A stretch of 54,430 nt of DNA from Shewanella morhuae (GCF_900156405.1 NZ_FTNN01000020.1:1-54430), one strand, 5' to 3'. Positions 17,373 through 26,937 are shown, numbered from the stretch's first letter. Notes: a model not told the origin generated them from the sequence alone. Translations and numbers: made by a program.

Positions 17373-18428
17373 ATGCAACTCTCTATATCGATGAAAAAAT
17401 TAACTCACGCTGTATTTCCTGGAGAGTTGCATTTAATCACCTTAACTAATAGCCATGGTTTGGAGGTGTTATTATCTAATTATGGCGCGAGTGTTTGGTC
17501 GGTTAAAATTCATGACAAAGAAGCACAACCGATTGATTTAAGTTTGAGTTACAAAAACATTCAAGATTGGGCAACTAATCCTTATTATTTTGGAATTACT
17601 GCAGGTCGTGTTGCGAATCGTATCGGCGGTGCTCAATTCCCACTCAATGGCAATACGATTCAATTAACGCCTAACGAAAGTAATAATCAACTTCATGGCG
17701 GTCCACAAGGGTTAAGCCATTGCCTCTGGCAATGTGAAACCCTTCAATATCAGGATGCTGTCGCAGCAAGTTTCAGCATAATCAGTCCCGATGGTGACCA
17801 AGGCTACCCAGGTGAACTGGTAATAAAAGTCGAATACCGATTGAATGAAAACAATGAGTTAACCATTACCTATGAAGCAAAATCGGATCAAACAACGCCA
17901 GTTTGCTTAACCAATCATACTTATTGGAATCTAGCTTCAGATAAGCAAAATGGAATACTAGGCCATTCTTTGCAACTCCAATCACAACATATTTTAGCCT
18001 TAGATGCAGAGCAAATCCCTACGGGAGAACTAATCCCAGTAGAGAATACCGCCTTTGACTTTAGACAACCTAAAATGATTTTACGTGATATTCATACCTT
18101 AGATAACGGTTATGATCATTATTTTGTCATGGATAGAAAAGACAGTCGTTCATCAAATTTAAACGTTATTGCTAATTTGGTCGATCCTATTTCAGGACGT
18201 GAAATGGAAATAAGTACGACAGAACTAGGATTACAATTTTACAGCGGTAATTTTTTAGATGGTACGCACTTCGATCAACACGACAAGCCATTAACACAGT
18301 ATTACGGATTGTGTTTGGAAACTCATGGTTATCCCAATGCTGTAAACATTGATCATTTTCCAAGTGTAATACTAGAAGCTAATAACGTGTATAAACAAGT
18401 TACGGTACACAAATTTAAAAATATCTGA
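17373..18428 (+). CDS. galM: Aldose 1-epimerase (mutarotase), GalM type
   Basis: 351 residues from ATG 17373, chosen because AAAGG lies upstream and the length then fits GalM (about 340-350). A frame from 17259 overlaps the SDR gene and adds 38 unconserved residues; ATG 17391 is also possible. Family motifs: NYGASVWSVKI, GRVANRIGGAQF, NQLHGGPQGL, the catalytic His in LTNHTYWNLA, GYDHYF, and the catalytic Glu region GLCLETHGYPNAVN. It interconverts alpha and beta anomers of the sugar so that isomerase and dehydrogenase are fed. No signal peptide, so cytoplasmic, downstream of import. Confidence 0.9.
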   Translation: MQLSISMKKLTHAVFPGELHLITLTNSHGLEVLLSNYGASVWSVKIHDKEAQPIDLSLSYKNIQDWATNPYYFGITAGRVANRIGGAQFPLNGNTIQLTPNESNNQLHGGPQGLSHCLWQCETLQYQDAVAASFSIISPDGDQGYPGELVIKVEYRLNENNELTITYEAKSDQTTPVCLTNHTYWNLASDKQNGILGHSLQLQSQHILALDAEQIPTGELIPVENTAFDFRQPKMILRDIHTLDNGYDHYFVMDRKDSRSSNLNVIANLVDPISGREMEISTTELGLQFYSGNFLDGTHFDQHDKPLTQYYGLCLETHGYPNAVNIDHFPSVILEANNVYKQVTVHKFKNI

Positions 18429-18534
18429 AATTTATAAATTTATAACCAGTAAATAACATCGCTTTTTTTAAGTTTGGCTTTCTGAATTAAGAAGGTCTGG
18501 TTTTTTATCACTAAAATTTTGAAATGGAATAATA

Positions 18535-19476
18535 ATGAAAAATTTTAAATTAGTTTCAGCATTCAGTTTATGGGCCGTCAGTGCGAGTTGTGCATTTGCA
18601 ACCACTGTGGGATTTTCGCAAGTGGGTTCAGAAAGTGGTTGGCGAACTAGCTTCAGCGAAGCGGTAAAAGCCGAGGCTAAGCAAAGGGGAATCGATTTAA
18701 AATTTGCCGATGCACAGCAAAAACAAGAGAACCAAATCAAAGCAGTACGCAGTTTTATTGCCCAAGGTGTTGATGCGATTATTATTGCACCTGTAGTTGA
18801 AACGGGTTGGAAGCCCGTGCTTAAAGAAGCTAAACGTGCTCGTATTCCCGTTGTTATTGTAGATCGTAATATTAATGTGGATGATGACTCTCTCTATCTT
18901 ACCCGTATTGCCACAGATTTTACCGAAGAAGGTCGTAAAATCGGTGAATGGTTAATGGATAAAACTCAAGGTAATTGTGATATTGCAGAGTTGCAGGGCA
19001 CGGTGGGCGCCACTGCCGCCATTGACCGTGCGACGGGTTTTAATGCCGTGATTGCGAACTACCCCAACGCCAAGATTGTCCGTAGTCAAACGGGCGAATT
19101 TACCCGTGCTAAGGGTAAAGAAGTGATGGAAGGTTTCCTTAAAGCACAAAATGGCCAAGCTCTGTGCGCGGTCTGGGCACACAATGATGAGATGGCACTG
19201 GGTGCTGTACAAGCAATTAAAGAGGCTGGCTTAAAACCAGGTAAAGATATTTTAATCGTGTCAGTTGATGGTGTACCTGATTACTTTAAAGCCATGGCTG
19301 ATGGTGATGCCAATGCCACGGTAGAGTACAGCCCGCACATGGGTGGCCCTGCATTTGATGCTATTGATGCCTTTATTAAGGGTAATAAAGAGCAGTCAAA
19401 ATGGGTGAGCACCACAGGTGAAGTTTTCACCCAAGAAACCGCAGCAGCCGAATATGAAAAACGTCGCTTGCGTTAA
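18535..19476 (+). CDS. araU: ABC importer periplasmic sugar-binding protein (YtfQ-like)
   Basis: 313 residues with a signal peptide cut near CAFA (about residue 21), then a type I periplasmic-binding fold: VGFSQVGSESGWR, QKQENQIKAVRSFIAQGVDA, IIAPVVETGW, LQGTVGA, GEFTRAKGKEVMEGF, HNDEMALGAVQAIKEAGL and VDGVPDYFKAM. By eye this is a close relative of E. coli YtfQ, the galactofuranose-binding protein, and not of AraF. In an arabinan locus the ligand is presumably L-arabinose, perhaps its furanose form. First gene of the transporter block; the symbol follows the naming I recall for Shewanella arabinose transporters. Confidence 0.88.
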   Translation: MKNFKLVSAFSLWAVSASCAFATTVGFSQVGSESGWRTSFSEAVKAEAKQRGIDLKFADAQQKQENQIKAVRSFIAQGVDAIIIAPVVETGWKPVLKEAKRARIPVVIVDRNINVDDDSLYLTRIATDFTEEGRKIGEWLMDKTQGNCDIAELQGTVGATAAIDRATGFNAVIANYPNAKIVRSQTGEFTRAKGKEVMEGFLKAQNGQALCAVWAHNDEMALGAVQAIKEAGLKPGKDILIVSVDGVPDYFKAMADGDANATVEYSPHMGGPAFDAIDAFIKGNKEQSKWVSTTGEVFTQETAAAEYEKRRLR

Positions 19477-19507
19477 GCTGTAATCGAGTTTATTGGGGAG
19501 ACGAGCA

Positions 19508-21007
19508 ATGAGCCTTATCTTAGAACTGAATAATATCAGTAAACATTACCCCGGCGTAAAAGCGCTAGAAGAGGTGAGTTTACGTTTATGTTCAGGGGAA
19601 GTTCATGCCCTATTGGGTGAAAACGGTGCGGGTAAATCCACATTGGTTAAAGTGATGACGGGAGCACAATCCAAAGATAGCGGGGACATTGTCTTTCTTG
19701 GCGAAAAACAGCATTTTTGCACGCCGATTGAGGCGCAAAAAGTGGGCATAAGTACGGTTTATCAAGAAGTAAACTTACTGCCTAATCTCTCTGTGGCGCA
19801 AAATTTATTTTTGGGCCATGAGCCTAAACGTTTTGGATTAATCCACTTTAATAAGATGTATACCGATGCTCGCAGTGTATTAACCCAATTTAAACTCGAT
19901 ATTGATGTCACCGCGCCACTGTCGCAATACTCGATTGCCGTGCAACAGCTTATTGCCATTGCCCGTGGCGTAGCCATGTCGGCCAAAGTATTGGTATTAG
20001 ATGAGCCAACGGCCAGCCTCGATGCGGACGAAGTACAAGTGCTATTTGGCATTTTGAACCAACTCAAGCAAAAGGGTGTGGCCATTGTATTTATCACTCA
20101 TTTTCTTGATCAGGTTTACCAGATTAGCGACCGCATCACAGTGCTGCGAAACGGTCGCTTTATTGGTGAGTATCTAACATCTGAGTTGCCCCAAACCCAG
20201 TTGATTGAAGCGATGCTCGGCCGTTCACTGCAAGCGCAACTGGTTGATAAAAAATCTGATGATAATGCCGTTAAAGCAACGACAGCGGTACTGTTATCGC
20301 TTGAGAGTGTGTCAGTTAAAGGCTCGATTCAAGCTATGACGCTCACTGTCCCTAAAGGCCAAGCTGTAGGTCTTGCTGGTTTGTTAGGTTCGGGGCGCAG
20401 TGAAGTTTGTAATGCAGTTTTTGGGTTAGATTTACTTGAGAGCGGCAGCATTCACTTAGCGGGTAAAAAACTGCATCTTTCACAGCCGGTGGATGCCATT
20501 CATGCGGGGATCGCGCTATGTCCGGAAGATCGCAAGGTTGACGGCATTATTGGGCCTTTGTCCATTCGCGAAAACATCATTTTAGCCTTGCAGGCGAGTG
20601 TGGGATGGTGGCGCTGTTTATCAAAGGCAAGGCAAGAAGAAATTGCTCAGTTCTTTATCGATAAATTGCAGATCGCCACGCCCGATGCAGACAAACCTAT
20701 AGAGCAGCTCAGTGGCGGTAATCAACAGAAAGTGATTTTAGCGCGCTGGCTAGCCATCGAACCGATTTTGTTAGTGCTCGATGAACCGACGCGCGGTATC
20801 GATATCGGCGCCCATGCCGAAATTATCAAATTAATTAGATCCCTGTGTGACGATGGCATGTCTCTACTGGTCGCTTCCTCCGAATTAGATGAACTCGTCG
20901 CATTTTCCAATAAAGTGGTCGTGATGCGCGACCGTTATGCGGTGCGTGAATTAACGGGATTAGAACTCACCTCACAACATGTTATGCAAGCTATTGCGGA
21001 GGGATAA
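19508..21007 (+). CDS. araV: ABC importer ATPase, two nucleotide-binding domains (YtfR-like)
   Basis: 499 residues from ATG 19508 with GGGGAG upstream; a frame from 19493 would use TTG. Two fused ABC domains: Walker A GENGAGKST (about 38) and Walker B LVLDEPTAS in the first, degenerate Walker A GLLGSGRSEV and LSGGNQQK plus LVLDEPTRGID in the second. This is the sugar-importer (CUT2) pattern in which the second site is degenerate. It energises the permease pair encoded next. Directly followed by the first permease gene with no spacing. Confidence 0.93.
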   Translation: MSLILELNNISKHYPGVKALEEVSLRLCSGEVHALLGENGAGKSTLVKVMTGAQSKDSGDIVFLGEKQHFCTPIEAQKVGISTVYQEVNLLPNLSVAQNLFLGHEPKRFGLIHFNKMYTDARSVLTQFKLDIDVTAPLSQYSIAVQQLIAIARGVAMSAKVLVLDEPTASLDADEVQVLFGILNQLKQKGVAIVFITHFLDQVYQISDRITVLRNGRFIGEYLTSELPQTQLIEAMLGRSLQAQLVDKKSDDNAVKATTAVLLSLESVSVKGSIQAMTLTVPKGQAVGLAGLLGSGRSEVCNAVFGLDLLESGSIHLAGKKLHLSQPVDAIHAGIALCPEDRKVDGIIGPLSIRENIILALQASVGWWRCLSKARQEEIAQFFIDKLQIATPDADKPIEQLSGGNQQKVILARWLAIEPILLVLDEPTRGIDIGAHAEIIKLIRSLCDDGMSLLVASSELDELVAFSNKVVVMRDRYAVRELTGLELTSQHVMQAIAEG

Positions 21008-22126
21008 ATGAAAAGCTCAGCAGAAATGATATCGCCGGAGGCTTTACCTATGGCGCAAAGCAGCCAGCAAGCAATGAACAAAGAAAAAACTGACCGTTAT
21101 CAAGCGGGTAAATCAGCATCCTTTGGCCGCTATCTCTGGCCTTTACTAGCATTAACCCTGCTGCTACTGGTTAACTTATTTATCGACAGCAGTTTTTTCC
21201 ATTTAACCTATCAAGACGACCGCCTTTATGGCTCCTTGATTGATATTTTAAACCGCAGTGCGCCCGTGGCCTTACTGGCGATAGGCATGAGTTTAGTCAT
21301 TGCCACGGGGGGGATTGATCTGTCGGTCGGCGCTGTAATGGCGATTGTAGGCGCGGTCTGTGCCAACCTTTTACTGATACCTGACATCAGCTTAGTCACT
21401 GTTATATTGGCGGGGCTAATTGTCGGCCTAGCGGCAGGTTCTATCAATGGTGCCTTGGTCAGTTTTTTAGGCATTCAGCCTATTGTGGCCACTTTGCTAC
21501 TTATGGTGGCAGGACGCGGCGTGGCTCAGTTGATCAATCAAGGCCAAATAATCACCTTTCAACATGAAGGCTTTGCGGCGATAGGTGTCGGGCAGTTTTT
21601 AGGATTGCCTATGCCAATTTGGATTGTGGTTGGCATGTTGTTATTGAGTCAGTTATTACTACGAAAAACTGCCCTTGGACTTTTTATTGAGGCAGTAGGT
21701 TGTAATGCCAAAGCGAGTCGTTACCTTGGCATTAACGATAAATCCATCAAAATTTTTGCCTATGCGATTGCTGGATTATGCGCGGCGTTAGCGGGCATGA
21801 TAAGCACTGCCGACATTCAAGGTTCGGATGCTAATAACATCGGACTTTGGCTTGAACTCGATGCAATTTTAGCGGTAGTGATTGGCGGCGCAGCCTTAAC
21901 TGGTGGACGTTTTTCACTTGTGCTATCGATCATCGGTGCCTTGATCATCCAAACCTTAGCCACGACGATTATCGTCAGCGGTTTACCTGCCAAATTTAAC
22001 CTGTTGATCAAAGCGATCGTGATCTTGAGTGTACTGCTACTGCAGTCTGAAAAATTTAGACGTCAGCTATCGGGTTTATTTAAGCTTGGTATATTCAACA
22101 ACGCCAAGGCTGGAGACAAAAAATGA
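21008..22126 (+). CDS. araW: ABC importer permease 1 (YtfT-like)
   Basis: 372 residues, longer than the usual 320-340 because of a hydrophilic N-terminal stretch of about 40. Eight to ten hydrophobic segments of the CUT2 (BPD_transp_2) family, with the conserved GMSLVIATGGIDLSVGAVMA near residue 95 and AVVIGGAALTGGRFS near 295. Inner-membrane subunit partnering the next permease. Its stop overlaps the following ATG (ATGA at 22123-22126), so the two are translationally coupled and probably made one to one. Confidence 0.92.
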   Translation: MKSSAEMISPEALPMAQSSQQAMNKEKTDRYQAGKSASFGRYLWPLLALTLLLLVNLFIDSSFFHLTYQDDRLYGSLIDILNRSAPVALLAIGMSLVIATGGIDLSVGAVMAIVGAVCANLLLIPDISLVTVILAGLIVGLAAGSINGALVSFLGIQPIVATLLLMVAGRGVAQLINQGQIITFQHEGFAAIGVGQFLGLPMPIWIVVGMLLLSQLLLRKTALGLFIEAVGCNAKASRYLGINDKSIKIFAYAIAGLCAALAGMISTADIQGSDANNIGLWLELDAILAVVIGGAALTGGRFSLVLSIIGALIIQTLATTIIVSGLPAKFNLLIKAIVILSVLLLQSEKFRRQLSGLFKLGIFNNAKAGDKK

Positions 22127-23085
22127 TGGCTCAACGTTTTATTCCCCTATGGATCACGGCCTCCTTGCTGCTGGTGATGTTTTTAATCGGCTCAGCGCAG
22201 TTTGAAGGCTTTGCCAGTATCAGGGTTGTGACTAACTTATTCCGTGATAATGCTTTTTTACTGATCACCGCACTTGGGATGACATTAGTGATCATCTCTG
22301 GAGGCATAGATTTATCCGTAGGATCTGTGATTGCCTTAAGCGGTGTACTCACTAGCGTGCTCATTACCGAATATCACTGGCACCCATTACAGGCATTTGC
22401 ATTAGTGCTCCCATTAGGCACACTTTTTGGCGCCATGATGGGCACTATTATTCACGTTTATAAGTTACAGCCCTTTATTGTCACCTTAGCGGGAATGTTT
22501 TTAGCGCGCGGCATGGCAACCACCATCAGTGAAGAATCAATCGCTATTGATCACCCGTTTTACGATGCGATTGCTGATTTGAGTATTGCTTTGCCCGGTA
22601 GTGGCTCGCTTGATATCAGCTCACTGATTTTTATCCTGTTCTTTATTATTATTGCGACTGTTATGCATTACAGCCGCTTCGGAACCAATGTGTACGCACT
22701 TGGCGGTAATGCACAATCGGCGGAGTTGATGGGGGTTTCTATCGCCAAAACCACCATCAGCATTTATGCCCTCAGCAGTTTTCTGGCAACCTTGGCAGGG
22801 ATAGTATTCACCTTTTACACCTTTTCGGGTTATGCACTTGGAGCGGTTGGGGTAGAGCTCGATGCCATTGCCGCTGTGGTGATTGGCGGGACTTTACTAA
22901 CCGGCGGTAGGGGCTTTGTGTTAGGCACTGTGCTTGGGGTGTTTTTGATGGGCGTGATCCAAACCTACATTACCTTCGATGGCACGCTCAGCAGTTGGTG
23001 GACCAAAATAGTGATTGGATTATTACTATTTTTCTTCATCGTATTACAAAAACTCTTGAATGGACGCAAACCTAGCCATGGATAA
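22123..23085 (+). CDS. araZ: ABC importer permease 2 (YjfF-like)
   Basis: 320 residues, CUT2 permease. The signature GMTLVIISGGIDLSVGSV lies near residue 60 and AAVVIGGTLLTGGRG near 260. The heterodimeric permease pair (YtfT + YjfF) is a specific mark of the galactofuranose-type importers; AraH-, RbsC- and XylH-type importers use one permease gene. The start may be ATG 22123 or 22126. The downstream GH43 gene overlaps its 3' end, so the enzyme is part of this operon. Confidence 0.92.
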   Translation: MMAQRFIPLWITASLLLVMFLIGSAQFEGFASIRVVTNLFRDNAFLLITALGMTLVIISGGIDLSVGSVIALSGVLTSVLITEYHWHPLQAFALVLPLGTLFGAMMGTIIHVYKLQPFIVTLAGMFLARGMATTISEESIAIDHPFYDAIADLSIALPGSGSLDISSLIFILFFIIIATVMHYSRFGTNVYALGGNAQSAELMGVSIAKTTISIYALSSFLATLAGIVFTFYTFSGYALGAVGVELDAIAAVVIGGTLLTGGRGFVLGTVLGVFLMGVIQTYITFDGTLSSWWTKIVIGLLLFFFIVLQKLLNGRKPSHG

Positions 23086-24247
23086 GTTAACCTTAACGAT
23101 TTGCTCTTCACGCCTGAAATTTAACCATAGCGGCGATAAGCACGGTAGCGCGAGTCGAATTCCCCTTAAACCAAACCGTTTGTCAGCACTGGCGCTATCA
23201 ATGACGTTATCGGTTTGTATGGCAGCGCCTGCGAATGCAGTGCCAGTGCTTGAGCTCAAACCTGCCGTCCATCACACCACAGATTCGCAACATCTTGTGA
23301 CTCAAAACGCGCCTTTTATTGCCCGCAGCGCCGATCCTTGGGTAATTCAAGCCGACGATGGCAGTTATTACTTTATCGCCTCAGTACCCGAATTTGATCG
23401 AATCGAACTGCGCCACGCCGCTACGATTCAGGCTCTGGGCCAAGCACAGCCTAAGATAATCTGGCACAAACATGAGTCTGGGCCCATGAGCATCGACATT
23501 TGGGCGCCCGAGTTACATAAGATTGATGGCCGTTGGTATATCTATTATGCCGCCAGTGATAAAGACCTGCGTTTTCATAATCGCATGTTTGTATTAGGCT
23601 TAAATGGCGATGATCCGATGGCGGGGGAGTGGCAAGAACTTGGGCGGCTTAAAACGGCGCACGATGCATTTTCATTAGATGCCACCAGCTTTCAAGTAGG
23701 CGAGCAGCGCTATTTTATTTGGGCGCAGCAAGACGAGGCTAAAAATTACAACACGGGCTTGGTGATCGCCAAAATGGTGTCGCCGACGCAGGCGTCAGCA
23801 CAGGAAACCATCATCACCGAGCCTTTACTTGATTGGGAAAGATTAGGTTTTAAAGTCAACGAAGGCGCTGCCGTGCTCATTAAAAACGGCAAAGTCTTTG
23901 TGACCTATTCCGCCAGTGCCACGGACGATCGCTACGCTATGGGCTTACTGTGGGCGGATCAAACGGCCAATCTCCTCGACCCCAAAAGTTGGCACAAAGC
24001 CCCCATACCCGTATTTAGCAGCAATCCAGCGCTTAAACGTTTTGGCCCAGGGCATAACAGCTTTGTACTGGCAGAAGACGGTAAAACGGAGTTGATGTTC
24101 TACCACGCCCGCAATTACCTTGAACTACAAGGAACGCCACTCACCGACGGCAATCGCCACAGCTATTATCGCGCGATATCTTGGTCAGCAGATGGCATGC
24201 CACAGTTTGATAATCAGCTCAGCGATGCACAAACCTTAGCTAAGTGA
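23060..24247 (+). CDS. Secreted GH43 exo-alpha-1,5-L-arabinofuranosidase-like
   Basis: 395 residues from ATG 23060; ATG 23078 is equally possible. Both give a long basic N-region before the hydrophobic core LSALALSMTLSVCMAAPANA, so it is exported. Single GH43 propeller with catalytic Asp in SADPWVI, Asp in SLDATSF and Glu in VNEGAAVL; FGPGHNSFV and MFYHARNY are also typical. Resembles exo-arabinofuranosidases (GH43 subfamily 26 type) that release arabinose from linear arabino-oligosaccharides. Last gene of the dehydratase-importer operon, overlapping araZ by 26 bp: it makes arabinose in the periplasm right where the importer picks it up. Its cytoplasmic paralogue is at 32-33 kb. Confidence 0.9.
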   Translation: MDANLAMDKLTLTICSSRLKFNHSGDKHGSASRIPLKPNRLSALALSMTLSVCMAAPANAVPVLELKPAVHHTTDSQHLVTQNAPFIARSADPWVIQADDGSYYFIASVPEFDRIELRHAATIQALGQAQPKIIWHKHESGPMSIDIWAPELHKIDGRWYIYYAASDKDLRFHNRMFVLGLNGDDPMAGEWQELGRLKTAHDAFSLDATSFQVGEQRYFIWAQQDEAKNYNTGLVIAKMVSPTQASAQETIITEPLLDWERLGFKVNEGAAVLIKNGKVFVTYSASATDDRYAMGLLWADQTANLLDPKSWHKAPIPVFSSNPALKRFGPGHNSFVLAEDGKTELMFYHARNYLELQGTPLTDGNRHSYYRAISWSADGMPQFDNQLSDAQTLAK

Positions 24248-24552
24248 ACCTAAAAAACTTCTGCTAACTTAAAGCGGAATAAGCAGCAATAATTGGAGTA
24301 AAAGTGGCCTTGAGTCAGCACAGACTGATGTAGATACAAGCAGTTTTGCGTTTAACTCATACAGGCTTGCCATGGTATTCCCGCACCTTTAACAAAGACA
24401 ACATGATTCGATCTCTGCCAGTGCCAACAAGAGGCCTGATTTGTGATTTTCATGCTTGAAATGTCATGTTTCACTGCCCCACAATGCAGATTGAATTCAG
24501 TGATGACTCGGACGAAAGAGGTGTCTTTCGCCCGTATTAAATCCGAAGCTGA
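24248..24552. other. Intergenic, end of the arabinose operon
   Basis: 305 bp with no credible gene. The only structure is the small hairpin at 24513-24530. Confidence 0.6.
24513..24530 (-). terminator. Small hairpin after the Tat-exported hydrolase gene
   Basis: CGAAAGA / TCTTTCG with a four-base loop, 22 bp past the stop of the minus-strand hydrolase gene. No T-run follows, so termination is only a possibility. Confidence 0.35.
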
Positions 24553-25659
24553 TTAGGCTAAGTGCTGCTTGAAGAAGGCCGTGAGCTTGTCGAACGGAAT
24601 GATGTCAACTTGATCATAAAGGTCAGTGTGATTTGCGCCAGGAATGATCATCAGCTCTTTTGGTTCTGCGGCAGCGGCGAAAGCGGTTTCACTGAAATAG
24701 CGTGAGTGTGCTTTTTCGCCATGGATGAACAGCACCGGACGCGGTGAAATTTCCGCTATATAGGTCAGTAAAGGCATATTCGCGAACGACAACGGCATAG
24801 TTTGTGACCAAGCGTTACCAGAGTTGACCGCACGCGGATGGTAACCACGAGGTGTCATATAGTAATCATGGTATTCGAGCATAAATTGCGGCTCGCCCCC
24901 TTTTAGCATGTTATAAGGCGCTTGATAGGCCGGAGTTCCTTTCTCTGCATCCTGCCAACGTTGCTGACTCATTTGCGCCAACATTTGTGTGCGCTGTTCT
25001 AGGGTAACACTGTCGTTATATCCTTTTGACACAACACGCGCTATATCATACATAGTGCTTGCAACAACCGCTTTGACACGCTTATCGACAGCAACCGCAT
25101 TTAATGCCATGCCGCCCCAACCACAAATACCGATAACACCTATACGCTCACGATCCACATTGGCTTGCATGCCAATACAATCTACCGCGGCGCTAACGTC
25201 TTCCGTATTGATGTCTGGCGAAGCAACATTACGCGGTTCACCGCCACTTTCTCCTGTATAAGAAGCATCAAAAGCCAGCGTAACAAAGCCACGCTCTGCC
25301 ATTATTTGTGCATACAGACCTGAAGATTGCTCTTTAACTGCGCCAAAAGGGCCGCCTACGACAATAGCAGGCAAGCTACCAGAGAGATTTTTAGGTTGGT
25401 AAAGGTCGGCTGACAGGGTAATGCCATAACGATTTTTAAAAGTGACTTTTTTGTGCTCGACTTTGTCATTTTTGATAAACGTTTTGTCCCACTCATTAAC
25501 TGGTGTTATTGATGACTGTGCAGACGCCATACCAGAGGAAAATGAGGCTACGCCTAATGCAGCAATACTCGCTCCGGTCACTTTCAGCATATTTCGTCTT
25601 CCTTTATCAGGGTTATCTAGTTCAGTAGCAATGTTGGTCGTTTTATTAGGTGTATCCAT
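24553..25659 (-). CDS. Tat-exported alpha/beta hydrolase, dienelactone-hydrolase-like
   Basis: 368 residues. The N-terminus carries a twin-arginine pattern, GRRNMLKVTG, at about 20-29, followed by a hydrophobic stretch ending SGMASA near residue 47, so it is probably exported folded. The alpha/beta-hydrolase domain has the nucleophile elbow GICGWGG, a Cys instead of Ser, as in dienelactone hydrolases, with a later Asp region (SPRPVLFIHGEKAHS) and His in IPGANHTDLY. ATG 25659 has CGGAGAA upstream. It leads a minus-strand group of small oxidoreductive proteins beside an AraC regulator; substrate unknown, and nothing ties it to arabinan. Confidence 0.85.
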   Translation of the reverse strand: MDTPNKTTNIATELDNPDKGRRNMLKVTGASIAALGVASFSSGMASAQSSITPVNEWDKTFIKNDKVEHKKVTFKNRYGITLSADLYQPKNLSGSLPAIVVGGPFGAVKEQSSGLYAQIMAERGFVTLAFDASYTGESGGEPRNVASPDINTEDVSAAVDCIGMQANVDRERIGVIGICGWGGMALNAVAVDKRVKAVVASTMYDIARVVSKGYNDSVTLEQRTQMLAQMSQQRWQDAEKGTPAYQAPYNMLKGGEPQFMLEYHDYYMTPRGYHPRAVNSGNAWSQTMPLSFANMPLLTYIAEISPRPVLFIHGEKAHSRYFSETAFAAAAEPKELMIIPGANHTDLYDQVDIIPFDKLTAFFKQHLA

Positions 25660-25906
25660 GGTTATTCTCCGAGTAAGCTAACATTTGGGCTGAGACTGAG
25701 ATAAGGAGCACAAAATAGTATTTAACCGTGTCTTTCAGTAGAAACATTGGGCTATATACATTTGGCTAGGTCACAATCAAATTGTGTTTGAATCCAGCGC
25801 ATTAATGATGTGTAGTTTTGCAGGCTTTGCTTATATTTCGTTAGGAAGATCCTGCTTAATCATTGCCTGATATTCCAAAAGGTAGCATTTCACTTAATCC
25901 ATGTTC

Positions 25907-26308
25907 TTACTGGTACCCAGCTTTTTGTTCTATCATATGCGCCAGCGCAACAGCGATACCGTATAAAACACTTTTTCTATTGACATCAATCATCTGATCC
26001 CATCCATCAACGTTGGCACTTTCCAACATAGAAAGAGGCATAACCCCAGCATTATTGATAAGAACATCAATGCGTCCAAATGTGCAGATAGCAGTATCAA
26101 CCAAATTTTAACATCGCCTTTGTTGGTTACATCCGTTGCCAGAGCCAGCGCTTTGCCACCATTCGCTTTAATCTCTGAAGCCACTTTTTGTATGCGATCA
26201 ACGCGGCGAGCGCCTACAACGACTTTCGCCCCCATAGATGCAAGGGCCGAGCTGCTGCTTCGCCCATACCGCTTGATACACCTGTTTTACGATAACTTTG
26301 TTTTCGAT
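25907..26308 (-). pseudogene. Short-chain dehydrogenase, degraded
   Basis: Reading leftwards, pieces of one classical SDR appear in different frames. IENKVIV is followed (frame change) by TGVSSGMGEAA, then MGAKVVVGARRVDRIQKVASEI and ALATDVTNKGDV, and then (frame change) INNAGVMPLSML and HMIEQKAG. The expected start codon is ATC at 26306-26308 seven bases after AGGAG, so the ATG has mutated. At least three frameshifts are needed, and homology ends before the catalytic YxxxK. Clearly dead. It lies between the hydrolase and the cupin gene and was probably once part of that operon. Confidence 0.85.
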
Positions 26309-26430
26309 GTTATTACTCCTTTTGCCCCCTTAGTAGCTTGTTTATAAAATTAGGTCGTGTTCGCAGATTTAAGGCTGTGGCTAATTTACTTTGTTGAGTC
26401 CGTCAAATTAGCTACCCCATTACATTCTTA

Positions 26431-26937
26431 TTACTTAGCAGCTGCGTATTGCTCGTCAGTTACTTTTTCTTTCCAGATAACATTTTTACCTTCTTTTGAG
26501 GCTGTAATAACAAGGTGTGTCATCGCAGCATCAGATGTAGCCCCATGCCAATGATCAATATCAGGTGGACACCATACACTTTCACCCTCGTGAAAATGAA
26601 TGACTTTGCCATCACGTGTACCAGTCAATGCAACTCCTTTGGTTACTATGATATGTTGTCCCGCAGGGTGGGTGTGCCAAGCTGAACGGGCACTTGGCTG
26701 AAACGTGACATAGGCAGCGCTGTAATTGGCAACATCGTTTTCTGGAAATAATATGTCGACCTTAACTTTGCCAGTAAAAATGTTGTCTGGACCTTCAAAA
26801 GATTGGCGATCTTTGGCGCGATATACTTGCTGCTCAGTATTAATGTTGACCTCAGCACTGGCTGCCGATGTCACTACCATGCTTGATAGTCCTGTTAACA
26901 ATGTGGCTTTTAACGTCGCTGAAATATTTTTTTTCAT
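26431..26937 (-). CDS. Exported cupin-domain protein
   Basis: 168 residues with a signal peptide at about 1-28 (KATLLTGLSSMVVTSAASA). The small beta-barrel cupin carries the two metal motifs: WHTHPAGQHIIV (His-His) and EGESVWCPPDIDHWHG (Glu/His), then HLVITAS. This is the group of periplasmic cupins related to (R)-mandelonitrile-lyase-like and CMD-associated cupins, often encoded beside carboxymuconolactone-decarboxylase-like proteins, as here. Function unknown. ATG 26937 follows AAGGA. Probably co-transcribed with the CMD gene just upstream on the same strand. Confidence 0.87.
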   Translation of the reverse strand: MKKNISATLKATLLTGLSSMVVTSAASAEVNINTEQQVYRAKDRQSFEGPDNIFTGKVKVDILFPENDVANYSAAYVTFQPSARSAWHTHPAGQHIIVTKGVALTGTRDGKVIHFHEGESVWCPPDIDHWHGATSDAAMTHLVITASKEGKNVIWKEKVTDEQYAAAK

